In this document: piece by piece, positions 51,258 to 60,675 of the stretch
How positions within the stretch are numbered: the first letter of the stretch is position 1
Layout of the letters: each line of letters opens with the position of its first letter
DNA from: Desulfonatronovibrio hydrogenovorans DSM 9292
Lineage (GTDB): Bacteria > Desulfobacterota > Desulfovibrionia > Desulfovibrionales > Desulfonatronovibrionaceae
Length of the DNA stretch: 64,000 bases
Direction of reading: 5' to 3'
Assembly (NCBI RefSeq): GCF_000686525.1
Contig: NZ_JMKT01000012.1
Span: 124,001-188,000 of the forward strand
Position numbers and translations under genes: made by a program
Notes under the pieces: model-generated
The model's input: only the letters and a program-made list of their open reading frames with translations
Database searches by the model: none
What the model was told of the DNA's origin: nothing

Positions 51258-51333
51258 TGGTGGGCGGAACAGGGCTCGAACCTGTGACCCTCGGCTTGTA
51301 AGGCCGATGCTCTCCCAGCTGAGCTACCCGCCC
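51258..51333 (-). tRNA. tRNA-Val (anticodon TAC)
   Basis: 76 nt on the - strand. Acceptor GGGCGGG with TCCGCCC, discriminator A and encoded CCA (TGG at 51258-51260). Anticodon loop CTTACAA in TCGGC/GCCGA stems gives TAC. D arm TAGCTCAGCTGGGAGAGC and T loop are typical. Confidence 0.95.
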
Positions 51334-51351
51334 CACTGTGTGAGAGATAGA

Positions 51352-51380
51352 CATTTAAAGATTGTCCCTGGGGTTGTCAA
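51352..51380 (-). promoter_or_regulatory. promoter of the tRNA-Val/tRNA-Asp operon
   Basis: On the - strand: TTGACA (51380-51375), 17 bp, TAAATG (51357-51352), 18 bp before the tRNA-Val 5' end. Spacing and position are standard for a stable RNA promoter. Confidence 0.7.
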
Positions 51381-51387
51381 TATGTTT

Positions 51388-52029
51388 TTATGATTTTTTC
51401 AAAAAATCAGACTCCAGCCTGGACCTGATGGTTTCAAAGATATCTTCCACACTGCCGGTGGCATCCACAATGAGAAATCTGTCCGGGTTCCGGCCGGCCC
51501 AGGCCAGGTAGCCCTGCCTGACCCTGTTGTGAAAATCAAGGCTTTCAGCTTCAAACCGGCCCTCGGACCTGGTCAGGTTTTGCTGGATGTTCCGGTCCAG
51601 GGCCCGTTTAAGACCGATTTCAGCGGGCAGATCCAGAAGAACGGTCAAGTCGGGCCAGATCCCGGTTGTGGCGATCTGGTTGAGGTGGTCCAGGGTTCCG
51701 GGGTCCATTCCCCGGGCATAGCCCTGGTAAACAATGGTTGAATCGGCAAACCGGTCAGAGATGACGGTGCTGCCGGCTTCCAGGGCCGGTCTGATGACAG
51801 TATGCACGTGCTGGGACCGGTCAGCCAGGTACAGAAAAAGCTCAGCCTCCATGGACAAGTCAGTGTTGTCCATGGATAGAAGTATCCGCCGAAGATCCAG
51901 ACCAAGCCTGCTCCCGCCCGGCTCCAGGGTCAGTACCACCTGACTGCCTTTTTCTTCCAGCCAGGACTTGAGCCGCCGGCACTGGGTTGACTTGCCGCAT
52001 CCTTCTATCCCTTCAAAGGTAATAAACAC
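51388..52029 (-). CDS. tmk: thymidylate kinase
   Basis: A 213-residue TMP kinase, phosphorylating dTMP to dTDP. P-loop [12 protein letters not shown] at residues 4-15, the DRF motif in [15 protein letters not shown] and the LID region near [17 protein letters not shown]. The LID lacks the extra Arg of enteric type II enzymes as far as I can see. Its ATG lies 25 bp inside the 3' end of the HD-nuclease gene. Confidence 0.95.
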   Translation of the reverse strand: MFITFEGIEGCGKSTQCRRLKSWLEEKGSQVVLTLEPGGSRLGLDLRRILLSMDNTDLSMEAELFLYLADRSQHVHTVIRPALEAGSTVISDRFADSTIVYQGYARGMDPGTLDHLNQIATTGIWPDLTVLLDLPAEIGLKRALDRNIQQNLTRSEGRFEAESLDFHNRVRQGYLAWAGRNPDRFLIVDATGSVEDIFETIRSRLESDFLKKS

Positions 52030-53042
52030 CGGGCCTCCTTTGTGGCTGGTCCTTTCTTTTTCATCTCAGGCCGGGGGGTCCTGGCAGGACTGTACAGGAA
52101 CCTGGCCAGGGACCTCTGGTATTCAGACCAGTAGGGGCCTTGGTCATCCTTGGCATCCTGTCCTTTCAGGGCCTGGTCCAGGGTGTTCATCTTGGCGTCC
52201 AGATTGTCGGCAAAATGCAGGACAAAGGCCTCTTTGGTCTTGGGCCGTTTGGGAGAGCCGAATTCCAGTTCCCCGTGATGGCTGAGGATGATATGCTTCA
52301 GATGCAGGATCAGCTCCGGGGAAAGGTTTCTGGCCTTGTCCACAAAGGGCTGGATCATTTCCAGACCCAGGAAGATATGTCCCAGGAGCTTGCCCTGATC
52401 CGAGTAGTCCCGGCTGATGGAGGACGAGATCTCCCTGGATTTGCCCAGATCATGCAGGGCTGCCCCTACCAGAAGGACATCCTGGTCCAGATCCGGATAA
52501 AGTTCGCTTATGGCCAGACATATCCTGCAGACGTCCAGAGTATGTTCCAGCAGGCCGCCGATATAGGCGTGATGGATGGACTTGCCGCCCGGAGCATTGA
52601 TCAGACTGGTCCTGATCTCGTCCTGGCCCAGGATGTTTTTGGCCAGCTTGGCCCAGGGCGGAAAGGCAATGTTGCGGTGAAGCAGGTCCAGGAGCTGCCG
52701 GTGAAGTTCTTCCGGAGGAGTGGCAGACACTGGCAGGAAAAAGGCCAGGCTGGTCTCGTCAGCCGGGACAAACTCCAGGTCATCGATGTTTAACTGGAGC
52801 TGATCGCGGAAGCTCTGGGCCGTGGCCCGGACATTAACGATCTGCTCAGGACTGATTTTTTCAAATCCCTGGCTTGCCGGACTCCAGATCCTGGCCGGGA
52901 TGGTCCCGGTCCTGTCCTGGAGGGTCAGCTGCCAGTAGGGTCCGTTCTTGGCCTGATCCAGGCGGCTCTGGGTGACAATGAACATGTCATTGACCTGCAT
53001 GCCCTGGCTGATGTCCTGAATATAAGTTTTTTTGTGCTTCAT
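52005..53042 (-). CDS. YhaM-like 3'-5' exoribonuclease (OB fold + HD domain)
   Basis: About 345 residues from ATG 53042 ([20 protein letters not shown]). Residues about 8-95 form an OB-fold nucleic acid-binding domain ([20 protein letters not shown]) and about 150-290 an HD phosphohydrolase domain ([49 protein letters not shown]). This arrangement is YhaM/CvfD-like, a Mn-dependent 3'-5' exonuclease for RNA or ssDNA. The open frame continues 72 codons further upstream; ATG 53081 is an alternative start. The 3' end overlaps tmk. Confidence 0.82.
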   Translation of the reverse strand: MKHKKTYIQDISQGMQVNDMFIVTQSRLDQAKNGPYWQLTLQDRTGTIPARIWSPASQGFEKISPEQIVNVRATAQSFRDQLQLNIDDLEFVPADETSLAFFLPVSATPPEELHRQLLDLLHRNIAFPPWAKLAKNILGQDEIRTSLINAPGGKSIHHAYIGGLLEHTLDVCRICLAISELYPDLDQDVLLVGAALHDLGKSREISSSISRDYSDQGKLLGHIFLGLEMIQPFVDKARNLSPELILHLKHIILSHHGELEFGSPKRPKTKEAFVLHFADNLDAKMNTLDQALKGQDAKDDQGPYWSEYQRSLARFLYSPARTPRPEMKKKGPATKEARCLLPLKG

Positions 53043-53390
53043 GATGTTGTCAATTGCGCCGTCATAAAGTATTGCCTTCATGCAGCGAGGTGTTCTGTTT
53101 CGGGTTAAGTTCCAGGGAATCCATAGTTTTTTCCGGCGGGCCTTGGGAATTTTTTCCCGCTCTTGCCTGGACAGCTCAAAATATGATCTGGTGATGCTGT
53201 CCGTGATTTTCACAGGGTTCAGCCGGGCAGGACAGTCACCGAGGATTGACCCCTGCAATAATAAAGCTCATGGGTCTGTGCAAGTTGAATTTTCATCATA
53301 TCGGGCAAGACAAGGCTCCTGCCAGGGACTTGCCTTGCCGGGCAGTTTTTTCCAGATACTGAACAATACTCATATGTCAAAGGAAGGGCT

Positions 53391-53681
53391 ATGGCTAAAA
53401 AAAAGGGAGAGAGCAGCGTAAAAATCTATCAGGACTGGTGCAAGGGATGCGGAATCTGCGTGGCTTTCTGTCCGGCCAAGGTGCTGCGGTTGAGCAGCCG
53501 GGGCAAGGCAGAGGTGGTCAATGAAGACGAGTGTATCAACTGCGGCTTTTGTGAGGTCCACTGTCCGGATTTCGCCATCATGGTCTATCCCAGGAACAGC
53601 CGGTCCAGGGCTGATCAAAAGCCTGACGCCGGAGTTTCCGGGGCAGATGCAGTCCAGGAACCAGCCGGTCCGGAAAAATAA
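53391..53681 (+). CDS. korD: 2-oxoacid:ferredoxin oxidoreductase, ferredoxin (delta) subunit
   Basis: A 96-residue 2[4Fe-4S] ferredoxin-like subunit: CKGCGICVAFCP near residues 16-27 and CINCGFCEVHCPD near 46-58, with a Pro/Asp/Ala-rich tail. It passes electrons from the catalytic subunits to free ferredoxin. Followed at once by alpha, beta and gamma subunits, giving the order korD-A-B-C. AGGAAGGG precedes the ATG. Confidence 0.92.
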   Translation: MAKKKGESSVKIYQDWCKGCGICVAFCPAKVLRLSSRGKAEVVNEDECINCGFCEVHCPDFAIMVYPRNSRSRADQKPDAGVSGADAVQEPAGPEK

Positions 53682-53734
53682 CCTGCAGTTCACTGGCAGT
53701 TATCCGTTGAAATCAACAACCACCAGGATGAGAT

Positions 53735-54889
53735 ATGGCAACTAAATCAAAAAAGAAGAAACAGACGGAAAAATTCGCTCTGGGTAACGAAGCCGTGGTT
53801 GAAGGGGCTTTGCTGGCCGGATGTAATTTTTATGCCGGATATCCCATTACCCCGTCCACAGAGATCGCAGAAGAAATGGCCCGAAGGCTTCCACCCATGG
53901 AAGACGGGGTATTTATCCAGATGGAGGATGAAATTGCAGGCCTGGGAGCGGTCATCGGGGCTTCCCTGGCCGGTCGCAAGGCCATGACCGCCACATCCGG
54001 CCCCGGGTTTTCCCTGATGCAGGAGCATATCGGCTATGCCTGCATCACTGAGGTGCCTCTGGTGCTGGTCAATGTGATGCGGGCCGGTCCAAGTACGGGC
54101 ATGCCCACCAGCCCGGCCCAGGGAGATGTCCAGCAGGCCAGATGGGGGACCCACGGCGACCACCCCATTATCGTGCTCTCGGCCGGAGACGTTCAGGAGT
54201 GCCTGGAGATGACGGTTACGGCCTTTAACTTTTCAGAAAAGTACCGGACCCCGGTGATCCTGCTTTTGGATGAAGTTACTGCTCACACCCGGGAAAAGAT
54301 CACTCTGCCTGATCCTGAAGAGCTTTATGTCTATTCCAGGATGCTGCCCAGCATGCCTCCTGAATGGTACATGCCCTTTGAGGACAACATGCGAGGGGTT
54401 TCGGCCATGCCTCCCCTGGGTTCGGGCTACCGGTATCATGTAACCGGGCTGACCCACGATGATCACGGTTATCCCACTTCCAAACCCAAGGAAGTTGAAC
54501 ACTTCATGAACCGGCTGTTCCGGAAGATAGACCAGTTTTTTTATGATATCCAGATAGTGGATGAAATCAGGTGCGATGATGCTGAGGTGTGTATCATTGC
54601 CTACGGCTGCGTGGCCAGGTCTGCTGAACTGGCCGTGGACATGGCCAGGGAGCAGGGGGAAAAGGTGGGCCTGTTAAAGCTCAAGACCCTTTTTCCGTTT
54701 CCCAGGCCCATAGTTGAAAAGATGCTCAGACAGTGTTCTTCGGTCCTGGTTCCGGAAATGAACATGGGGCAGATCTCCCGGGAAGTGAAAAGGGTCAATA
54801 ACGGCTTGACCAAGGTCAACACCCTGAACCGCATCGACGGCCAGATCATCACTCCGGGCGAAATACTCAAAAAAATCCAGAAAGGTTAA
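53735..54889 (+). CDS. korA: 2-oxoacid:ferredoxin oxidoreductase alpha subunit
   Basis: A 384-residue alpha subunit: GNEAVVEGALLAGCNFYAGY, then PITPSTEIAEEM, TSGPGFSLMQEHIGYACITE and MRAGPSTGMPTSPAQGDVQQ are the pyrimidine-end TPP and CoA-linked motifs. KorABCD converts 2-oxoglutarate and CoA reversibly to succinyl-CoA, CO2 and reduced ferredoxin, part of an incomplete or reductive TCA route. A related substrate (branched 2-oxoacid) is possible, as these families are close. It is 54 bp after korD. Confidence 0.93.
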   Translation: MATKSKKKKQTEKFALGNEAVVEGALLAGCNFYAGYPITPSTEIAEEMARRLPPMEDGVFIQMEDEIAGLGAVIGASLAGRKAMTATSGPGFSLMQEHIGYACITEVPLVLVNVMRAGPSTGMPTSPAQGDVQQARWGTHGDHPIIVLSAGDVQECLEMTVTAFNFSEKYRTPVILLLDEVTAHTREKITLPDPEELYVYSRMLPSMPPEWYMPFEDNMRGVSAMPPLGSGYRYHVTGLTHDDHGYPTSKPKEVEHFMNRLFRKIDQFFYDIQIVDEIRCDDAEVCIIAYGCVARSAELAVDMAREQGEKVGLLKLKTLFPFPRPIVEKMLRQCSSVLVPEMNMGQISREVKRVNNGLTKVNTLNRIDGQIITPGEILKKIQKG

Positions 54890-54892
54890 GTT

Positions 54893-55726
54893 ATGGCACA
54901 AGTAACCCAGCTCATCCATGATTATTTGAGGCATTCCAAGAAGTTTCCCCATGTCTTCTGTCCGGGATGCGGGCACGGAATAGTGCTCGGCTCCCTGATC
55001 CGGAGCGTCCATTCCCTGGGCATACCCAAGGACGACATCGTTCTGGTGGCCGGCATCGGCTGCTCCGGCCGGATTCCGGTCTATGTGGACTTTAATACGG
55101 TCCACACCACCCACGGCCGGGCCCTGACCTTTGCCACAGGCATAAAGCTGGCCAATCCCCGGCTCAAGGTCATCGTGGTCATGGGGGACGGAGATGCCCT
55201 GTCCATCGGCGGAAATCACCTCATCCATGCGGCCAGACGCAATATCGGACTGACCACTCTGGTCCTGAACAACCATATCTACGGCATGACCGGAGGTCAG
55301 AGTTCGTCCACCACTCCTTTTGGCTGCTATTCCACCACCACTCCTTTTGGCCAGATGGAAAAGGAATTTGACATTGCTGAGGTGACCAAGGCCTGCGGAG
55401 CCAATTTTGTGGCCAGGGCCACGGTCATGCAGGCCAACCTCATGGACAGGATGATCTCCACTGCCCTGGAGCATCCCGGCTTCAACCTGGTGGAACTCAT
55501 CACCCCCTGCCATACCCAGTTCGGCCGCAAGAACAAGTACAAAAGCACTGTGGACATGTACAAGTGGCTGAAGAAAAACGCTGTGCCTGTTGAAAAGTAT
55601 CAGGACCTGAGCCCGGAAAAACAAAAGGAAAAGATCGCCACCGGCATTTTTGTGCAAAAGGATTGCATGGGCCTTGAACAGAGATATTCTGAAATCCGGC
55701 AAAAGATCATAGGGGAGGCCAAATGA
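54893..55726 (+). CDS. korB: 2-oxoacid:ferredoxin oxidoreductase beta subunit
   Basis: A 277-residue TPP-binding subunit. FCPGCGHGIVLG near residues 23-34 supplies Cys, VAGIGCSGRIPVYVDFNTVH follows, and GDGDALSIGGNHLIHAARRN is the Mg/TPP motif, with NHIYGMTGGQSSSTTPFG after it. Short KorB type without a ferredoxin domain. It begins 3 bp after korA and its stop overlaps korC as ATGA. Confidence 0.94.
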   Translation: MAQVTQLIHDYLRHSKKFPHVFCPGCGHGIVLGSLIRSVHSLGIPKDDIVLVAGIGCSGRIPVYVDFNTVHTTHGRALTFATGIKLANPRLKVIVVMGDGDALSIGGNHLIHAARRNIGLTTLVLNNHIYGMTGGQSSSTTPFGCYSTTTPFGQMEKEFDIAEVTKACGANFVARATVMQANLMDRMISTALEHPGFNLVELITPCHTQFGRKNKYKSTVDMYKWLKKNAVPVEKYQDLSPEKQKEKIATGIFVQKDCMGLEQRYSEIRQKIIGEAK

Positions 55727-56304
55727 ACAAGGACACCAAGCTGGACCGGTTTGAAATCAGGCTTTCAGGCCTGGGAGGCCAGGGAATCCTGACCCTGGGC
55801 AAGATCATGGGCCAGGCCCTGGCCCTGGATCATGGATATTTTGTCACCCAGACCCAGAGCTACGGCCCGGAGGCCAGGGGCGGAGCCAGCAGGTCGGATC
55901 TGGTCATCAGTTCCAAACCCATCAGCTACCCTAAGACCATCAGCCTGGATCTGCTGGTGGCCCTGAGTCAGGAGGCCTGCAATAAGTTCTTTTCCAATCT
56001 CAAGCCTGGCGGAGTTCTGGTGGTGGATACCTCCCTGGTGCCTCAGACCCCGACCAATATCTTCTGGGGCCTTCCCTTTACAGATATGGCCCGGAAAGTG
56101 GGACTGGTCCAGACCACCAACATCGTTACCCTGGGGGCATTGACCCATTTTCTGCCTTTTATGCGGGCCACTGCCGTGCGCAAGAGCCTGAAAAGCGTCC
56201 TGCCGTCCAAGATAATCGACATCAATATCAAGGCCTTTAACGCTGGATTCAACAGGGCCAAAAAAGACTACCCCACTGCTCCGGAAAAATGGAAATCCTC
56301 CTGA
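55723..56304 (+). CDS. korC: 2-oxoacid:ferredoxin oxidoreductase gamma subunit
   Basis: A 193-residue gamma subunit: LSGLGGQGILTLGKIMGQAL at residues 13-32, QTQSYGPEARGGASRSDLVI near 46-65, then DLLVALSQEACNKF. It binds CoA and completes the alpha-beta-gamma-delta enzyme. Its start overlaps korB and its end overlaps surE by 16 bp. Confidence 0.94.
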   Translation: MNKDTKLDRFEIRLSGLGGQGILTLGKIMGQALALDHGYFVTQTQSYGPEARGGASRSDLVISSKPISYPKTISLDLLVALSQEACNKFFSNLKPGGVLVVDTSLVPQTPTNIFWGLPFTDMARKVGLVQTTNIVTLGALTHFLPFMRATAVRKSLKSVLPSKIIDINIKAFNAGFNRAKKDYPTAPEKWKSS

Positions 56305-57062
56305 CCAATGACGACGGCATTCATGCGCCGGGCATCAAGAGCCTCTACCAGGCCCTGATCACGGCCGGTCACAGGGTCCGGGTCGTGGCTCCGCTGACCG
56401 AGCAGAGTGCAGTGGGCCATTCAGTGACCATCTTCTCCCCCATCCGGGTCAGGGAGATCCAGGAGCAGGGGCTGACCGGCCACGCCCTTTCAGGCACGCC
56501 AGTGGACTGCGTCAAATGGGCCATGAATTTTCTTCTGGGCACCAGGCCGGATCTGGTGGTTTCAGGGATTAACAACGGGGCCAATGTGGGGATTGATGTG
56601 CTTTATTCCGGCACGGTCTCAGCTGCCACCGAGGGAGCCCTGGCCGGAGTGCCGGCCCTGGCCGTGTCCATTGATGACTTCAACCCCCAGGACCTGAGGG
56701 GCCAGGCCCAATGGACAGCCGGGCTTATTGAGAGATTTCCCTGGGACAGGCTTCCGGAGCAGAATGTCCTTAACCTGAATTTTCCGGCCTGTTCCATGGA
56801 CCGGATCCAGGGAGTCAGGGTCTGCTCCCAGACCAATGTGGTGTATCAGGACAGGTATCACTGCCGGAAAGACCCCAGGGGCGGAGACTACTACTGGCTG
56901 GGGGGGGAAATCCCCATGCAGCTGGTTGATCCTGAGGCGGACAGAGCTCTTTTGAGCAGGAACTATGTAACCCTGACCCCTTTGAAGTTTGAATTGACCA
57001 ACTTTAATGTTCTGAATGAGTTGCAAGAGATTGTGCAATCAGCTAAGATGCAAGATAAGTAA
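56289..57062 (+). CDS. surE: 5'/3'-nucleotidase SurE
   Basis: A 257-residue SurE: MEILLTNDDGIHAPGIKSLY supplies the acidic metal pair, followed by VVAPLTEQSAVGHSVT, HALSGTPVDCVKWA and VVSGINNGANVGIDVLYSGT. It dephosphorylates nucleoside monophosphates and is linked to survival in stationary phase. The start lies inside korC (16-bp overlap), so it is in the kor operon, though a functional link is not obvious. Confidence 0.95.
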   Translation: MEILLTNDDGIHAPGIKSLYQALITAGHRVRVVAPLTEQSAVGHSVTIFSPIRVREIQEQGLTGHALSGTPVDCVKWAMNFLLGTRPDLVVSGINNGANVGIDVLYSGTVSAATEGALAGVPALAVSIDDFNPQDLRGQAQWTAGLIERFPWDRLPEQNVLNLNFPACSMDRIQGVRVCSQTNVVYQDRYHCRKDPRGGDYYWLGGEIPMQLVDPEADRALLSRNYVTLTPLKFELTNFNVLNELQEIVQSAKMQDK

Positions 57063-57097
57063 TAAACAGTTTTCTGAAAGACCTGCAAGGAGGACAT

Positions 57098-58021
57098 ATG
57101 CCTTTAACTTCACCCAAAGAGATGTTTAATGCGGCGTATCATGGCGGATACGCCATAGGCGCCTTCAACGTCAACAACATGGAAATCATCCAGGGTATAA
57201 TCCAGGCCGGCGAGGCGGAAAAATCCCCCCTTATCCTGCAGGTGTCGGCCGGAGCCCGGAAATACGCAGGCCAGAACTATATCTACAAGCTGATGGAGGC
57301 TGCCCTGGAAGAGGCGGATTTGCCCATGGTCCTGCACCTGGATCACGGTCAGACCTTTGAGATATGCCGGGACGTGATTGAGGGAGGGTTCACCTCGGTT
57401 ATGATCGACGGCTCCCATCTTCCCTTTGAAGAGAACATCGCCCTGACCAAACAGGTGGTGGAGTACGCCCATGACCGGGGAGTCTGGGTGGAGGCTGAAC
57501 TGGGCCGGCTGGCCGGAGTGGAGGACGAGGTAAGTTCTGAAGAGAACGTCTACACTGAACCGGACGAGGCTGTGGAGTTTGTGGAGCGGACCGGGTGCGA
57601 TTCCCTGGCCATTGCCATTGGAACCAGCCATGGCGCTTACAAATTCAAGGGCGAACCAAAGCTGGACTTTGAACGCCTGGACAAGATTACTGCCATGCTC
57701 CCCAATTTTCCCCTGGTACTGCACGGAGCTTCGTCGGTTTTGCCCGAGTTCGTGGACATGGCCAATCAGTACGGAGGAAAGGTGGCCGATGCCAAGGGAG
57801 TTCCCGAGGACTTTCTGCGTAAGGCTGCCAAGTCCGGAGTCTGCAAGATCAATATTGACACGGACATCCGGCTGGCCATGACTGCAGTCATCCGCAAGTT
57901 TTTCCAGGAAAATCCCCAGGAGTTTGACCCGCGCAAGTACCTTGGCCCGGCCCGGCAGGCGGTCAAAGACATGGTTCAGCACAAGATCAAGAATGTCCTG
58001 GGCTCTTCAAACAGAATCTAA
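57098..58021 (+). CDS. fba: class II fructose-1,6-bisphosphate aldolase
   Basis: A 307-residue class IIB aldolase. GAFNVNNMEIIQGIIQAGE near residue 20, HLDHGQTFE with the catalytic Asp and zinc His near residues 82-90, DGSHLPFEEN, and GTSHGAYK and LHGASSV with the later zinc His residues. It interconverts FBP with DHAP and G3P. AAGGAGG precedes the ATG. It lies 35 bp after surE and 28 bp before gap, making a glycolytic/gluconeogenic pair. Confidence 0.95.
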   Translation: MPLTSPKEMFNAAYHGGYAIGAFNVNNMEIIQGIIQAGEAEKSPLILQVSAGARKYAGQNYIYKLMEAALEEADLPMVLHLDHGQTFEICRDVIEGGFTSVMIDGSHLPFEENIALTKQVVEYAHDRGVWVEAELGRLAGVEDEVSSEENVYTEPDEAVEFVERTGCDSLAIAIGTSHGAYKFKGEPKLDFERLDKITAMLPNFPLVLHGASSVLPEFVDMANQYGGKVADAKGVPEDFLRKAAKSGVCKINIDTDIRLAMTAVIRKFFQENPQEFDPRKYLGPARQAVKDMVQHKIKNVLGSSNRI

Positions 58022-58049
58022 TTTAGACCTGCAAGATAAGGAGATATAA

Positions 58050-59048
58050 ATGGCCGTTAAGGTTGGAATGAATGGTTTTGGCAGGATCGGCAGATATATG
58101 GCCAGGCTCCTGGCCGGGCGCCAGGACATTGATCTGGTTGTGGTCAATGCCCGGGCTGACAATGAGCAGCTGGCCCATCTTCTGCAATACGATTCAGTGC
58201 ACGGGGTCTTTCCCGGTGAGGTGGAGCCCCATGACCAGGGTTTCAGGGTCAACGGCCAGCAGGTTACTGTCACTAGAAAGGCTCCGGGCGAGTGGACATG
58301 GGCTGATCATGGCGTGGATCTGGTCCTGGAGACTACAGGCAAGTTCACTGATCGCCAGAGCTGTGAAAAGCACCTCCAGTGCGGAGCTAAAAAGGTGCTT
58401 ATCAGTGCTCCGGGCAAGAATCCGGATGCCACCATTGTCATGGGCGTCAATGACTCAAGCCTTAAGCCGGAGCACAAAATAGTCTCCAATGCTTCCTGCA
58501 CCACCAACTGCCTGGCCCCGGTGGCCAGGGTGATTTTTGATAATTTCGGCTTCAAGCACGGTCTCATGACCACCATTCATGCCTACACCATGAGCCAGAG
58601 GATTCTGGACGGGACCCACAAAGACATCCGCAGGGCCAGGGCTGCAGCCATGTCCATGATTCCCACCACCACCGGAGCAGCCAAGGCAGTGACTCAGGTC
58701 ATTCCGGAGCTTGAAGGAAAGCTGGATGGCATGGCCGTCCGGGTCCCCACCCCCAATGTGTCCCTGGTGGATCTGGTGGTGGAAGTGGAAAAGGCCACCA
58801 GTCCGGAAGAAGTCAATGCATCCCTGAAGGCTGCGGCTGAAGGGGTCATGAAAGGCCCCTTGGGGTATACCGAAAGGCCTCTGGTTTCTGTGGATTTTAA
58901 CGGCAGTATACACGGAGGCGTGGTGGACGCTCTGTCCACTTCGGTCATGGGCGGGACAATGGTCAAGCTCATAGTCTGGTATGACAACGAGGCTGGATTC
59001 TGCAACCAGCTTCTCAGACTTCTGGACAAGGTCAGGACAGACCTTTAG
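58050..59048 (+). CDS. gap: type I glyceraldehyde-3-phosphate dehydrogenase
   Basis: A 332-residue GAPDH. Rossmann start VKVGMNGFGRIGRYMARLLA; catalytic Cys in SNASCTTNCLAPVARVI near residues 149-165; His in TIHAYTMSQRILDG; C-terminal WYDNEAGFCNQ. It interconverts G3P and 1,3-bisphosphoglycerate with NAD(P). AAGGAGA precedes the ATG. A clear terminator follows at 59106. Confidence 0.96.
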   Translation: MAVKVGMNGFGRIGRYMARLLAGRQDIDLVVVNARADNEQLAHLLQYDSVHGVFPGEVEPHDQGFRVNGQQVTVTRKAPGEWTWADHGVDLVLETTGKFTDRQSCEKHLQCGAKKVLISAPGKNPDATIVMGVNDSSLKPEHKIVSNASCTTNCLAPVARVIFDNFGFKHGLMTTIHAYTMSQRILDGTHKDIRRARAAAMSMIPTTTGAAKAVTQVIPELEGKLDGMAVRVPTPNVSLVDLVVEVEKATSPEEVNASLKAAAEGVMKGPLGYTERPLVSVDFNGSIHGGVVDALSTSVMGGTMVKLIVWYDNEAGFCNQLLRLLDKVRTDL

Positions 59049-59105
59049 TCTCGGCTTTGTTCCTGGCGGCCCTCGGTCCGGTACTGGATGACGGTCTGAA
59101 ACTTC

Positions 59106-59154
59106 AAGGCCCTTCCCGGGTATTTTTTATAAAGCCAGGGAAGGGCCTTTTATC
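59106..59154 (+). terminator. Rho-independent terminator after gap
   Basis: A 12-bp stem AAGGCCCTTCCC (59106-59117) with GGGAAGGGCCTT (59138-59149), 20-nt loop, short T tail. Confidence 0.75.
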
Positions 59155-59329
59155 AATTTCAGGCTCTGGCTGAACAAGCCTTTACCGGGTCATATGTCAG
59201 GAATTTTTGCCGGAACCATTCTGGATTATGGCTGCAGGTTTGCATTTACCTGAGTTATTATTCCGCTCACCAGAAGAAGTTGGACTTTTATCCCTATCTC
59301 TCTAGCCTTATATAAATATGAAAAATATC

Positions 59330-59360
59330 TTGACTTAAACCTGTTTTTCAGGGTTTAAAT
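59330..59360 (+). promoter_or_regulatory. candidate promoter of the TAXI-TRAP genes
   Basis: TTGACT (59330-59335), 18 bp, TTTAAA (59354-59359); an alternative -10 is TATAAG at 59371. About 56 bp before the start codon. Confidence 0.4.
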
Positions 59361-59415
59361 ATTCGGACAATATAAGGCTTGGACACTTAATTCAATCTGA
59401 CTTGAGGAGGTCAAC

Positions 59416-60411
59416 ATGAAGAGAGGGAGTGTAATTTTTTTGCTGGCCGGATTTCTGGCCGTGTTTTTCTGCCTGAGTTTTGATGATGAGGCCGATGCCC
59501 AGCGCCGGGCATTTCTGGCCTTTGGAGGAGGCCCCACAGGCGGCACGTTTAATTATTTTGCCAATGGCATGGCCATCTATCTGGGCAGGCATATTCCCAA
59601 CCTTGAGATGTCCTCTGAAGGTTCCGGCGGTTCAGGTGAGAACCTGAGAAGGCTCAATGCCGGTCAGATTGATTACGGTATTGTCTATTCCGGGGATGCC
59701 TTTCTCGGAAGGCTGGGCCTGCTTCCCAATGATGACCGGAAGTATGAGAATGTCAGGAGTGTGGGCTATCTTTACGGAGCACCGGCCCAGCTGGTGGTCC
59801 GGGCCAGGGATGAGATCGGTTCAGCCAAGGATCTGGTAGGCAAGAGAATTGCGGTGGGCAATGTCGGGTCAGGGGCTGCCCTTTCGGCTGAAAGATTTTT
59901 CCGGCACATTGGGATCTGGGATGACATCCGTCCCCAGTTTCTTGGTTATTCTCCAGCGGCATCAGCTTTTAGAGATGGCAACATTGATGCGTTCTGGGTC
60001 CTGGTGGGCTACCCCAATGCATCGGTAATCGAGGCAGCCACCCAGACAAATATCAATCTGGTCAACCTGCATAAGGATGCTCTTGAGACCGGATTTTACG
60101 ATGAATATCCCTTTTACACCAAGGTGACCATCCCAGGCGGGACCTATCGGGGCATGGAGCAGGAGGTGGATACTTTCCAGGATTCAACTTTCTGGTGTGC
60201 TTCAGCCGGTGTTGACGAGGAAATCGTATACCAGTCGGTCAAGACCATCTATTCTGAGGCCGGCCTACAGCACATGCGCACTGCGCACGGCGCTGCCAGG
60301 GAGATGAGCATTGAAAACGGAATCATGGGGGCATCAGTTCCCCTCCATCCCGGGGCCTACCGTTTCTGGAAGGAGCAGGGGCTGGAAATCCCTGATGATC
60401 TTAAACCGTAA
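59416..60411 (+). CDS. TAXI-family TRAP transporter solute-binding protein
   Basis: A 331-residue periplasmic binding protein. Residues 1-29 form the signal peptide (EADA cut). The mature N-terminus has the TAXI signature (LAFGGGPTGGTFNYFANGMA), followed by LEMSSEGSGGSGENLRRLNA and the ligand-site segments VGKRIAVGNVGSGAALSAER and WVLVGYPNASVIEAA. It delivers an organic acid or amino acid such as glutamate to the permease at 60.7 kb. A terminator lies between them, so the binding protein is probably made in excess. Confidence 0.93.
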   Translation: MKRGSVIFLLAGFLAVFFCLSFDDEADAQRRAFLAFGGGPTGGTFNYFANGMAIYLGRHIPNLEMSSEGSGGSGENLRRLNAGQIDYGIVYSGDAFLGRLGLLPNDDRKYENVRSVGYLYGAPAQLVVRARDEIGSAKDLVGKRIAVGNVGSGAALSAERFFRHIGIWDDIRPQFLGYSPAASAFRDGNIDAFWVLVGYPNASVIEAATQTNINLVNLHKDALETGFYDEYPFYTKVTIPGGTYRGMEQEVDTFQDSTFWCASAGVDEEIVYQSVKTIYSEAGLQHMRTAHGAAREMSIENGIMGASVPLHPGAYRFWKEQGLEIPDDLKP

Positions 60412-60416
60412 ATTCT

Positions 60417-60459
60417 AAAAAAGGAGAACCGGAATTCTTGATCCGGTTCTCCTTTTTTT
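60417..60459 (+). terminator. terminator/attenuator between binding protein and permease genes
   Basis: A 17-bp stem (AAAAAAGGAGAACCGGA at 60417-60433 with its complement at 60442-60458), 8-nt loop, ending in seven T. It lies 6 bp after the TAXI stop and likely sets the binding protein:permease ratio. Confidence 0.9.
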
Positions 60460-60675
60460 ATAATGTAACTCAATTTTTGGAACCTGAATTTAATTTTTTC
60501 CCGTAATTTTTTGGGTTGGCCAGGACATTATTGCTTTGTCTTCAGGCCATTTTTTATGCTTAGGGCATGAGAAAAATCGAAAATTTTACGAGGAAAAATT
60601 ACTTTTTTTTGGTCGCTGACTCTGAAATTTAAAATTATCTGGAAATTTTTTTAATAAAAAAAGGCGGTGGCACAG

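Larger units (their letters stand above)
59049..59415. other. 367-bp intergenic region: terminator, then AT-rich promoter zone
   Basis: Holds the gap terminator (59106-59154) and, further right, an AT-rich stretch with a candidate promoter for the TAXI gene (59330-59360) and an AGGAGG ribosome site at 59404-59409. No supported ORF. Confidence 0.5.

Noticed and set aside
55300-55350. Apparent tandem repeat STTPFG...TTTPFG in korB
   Set aside because: Homologous KorB proteins carry two similar TTP/TTAPYG segments here, so this is normal family sequence rather than a recent duplication.
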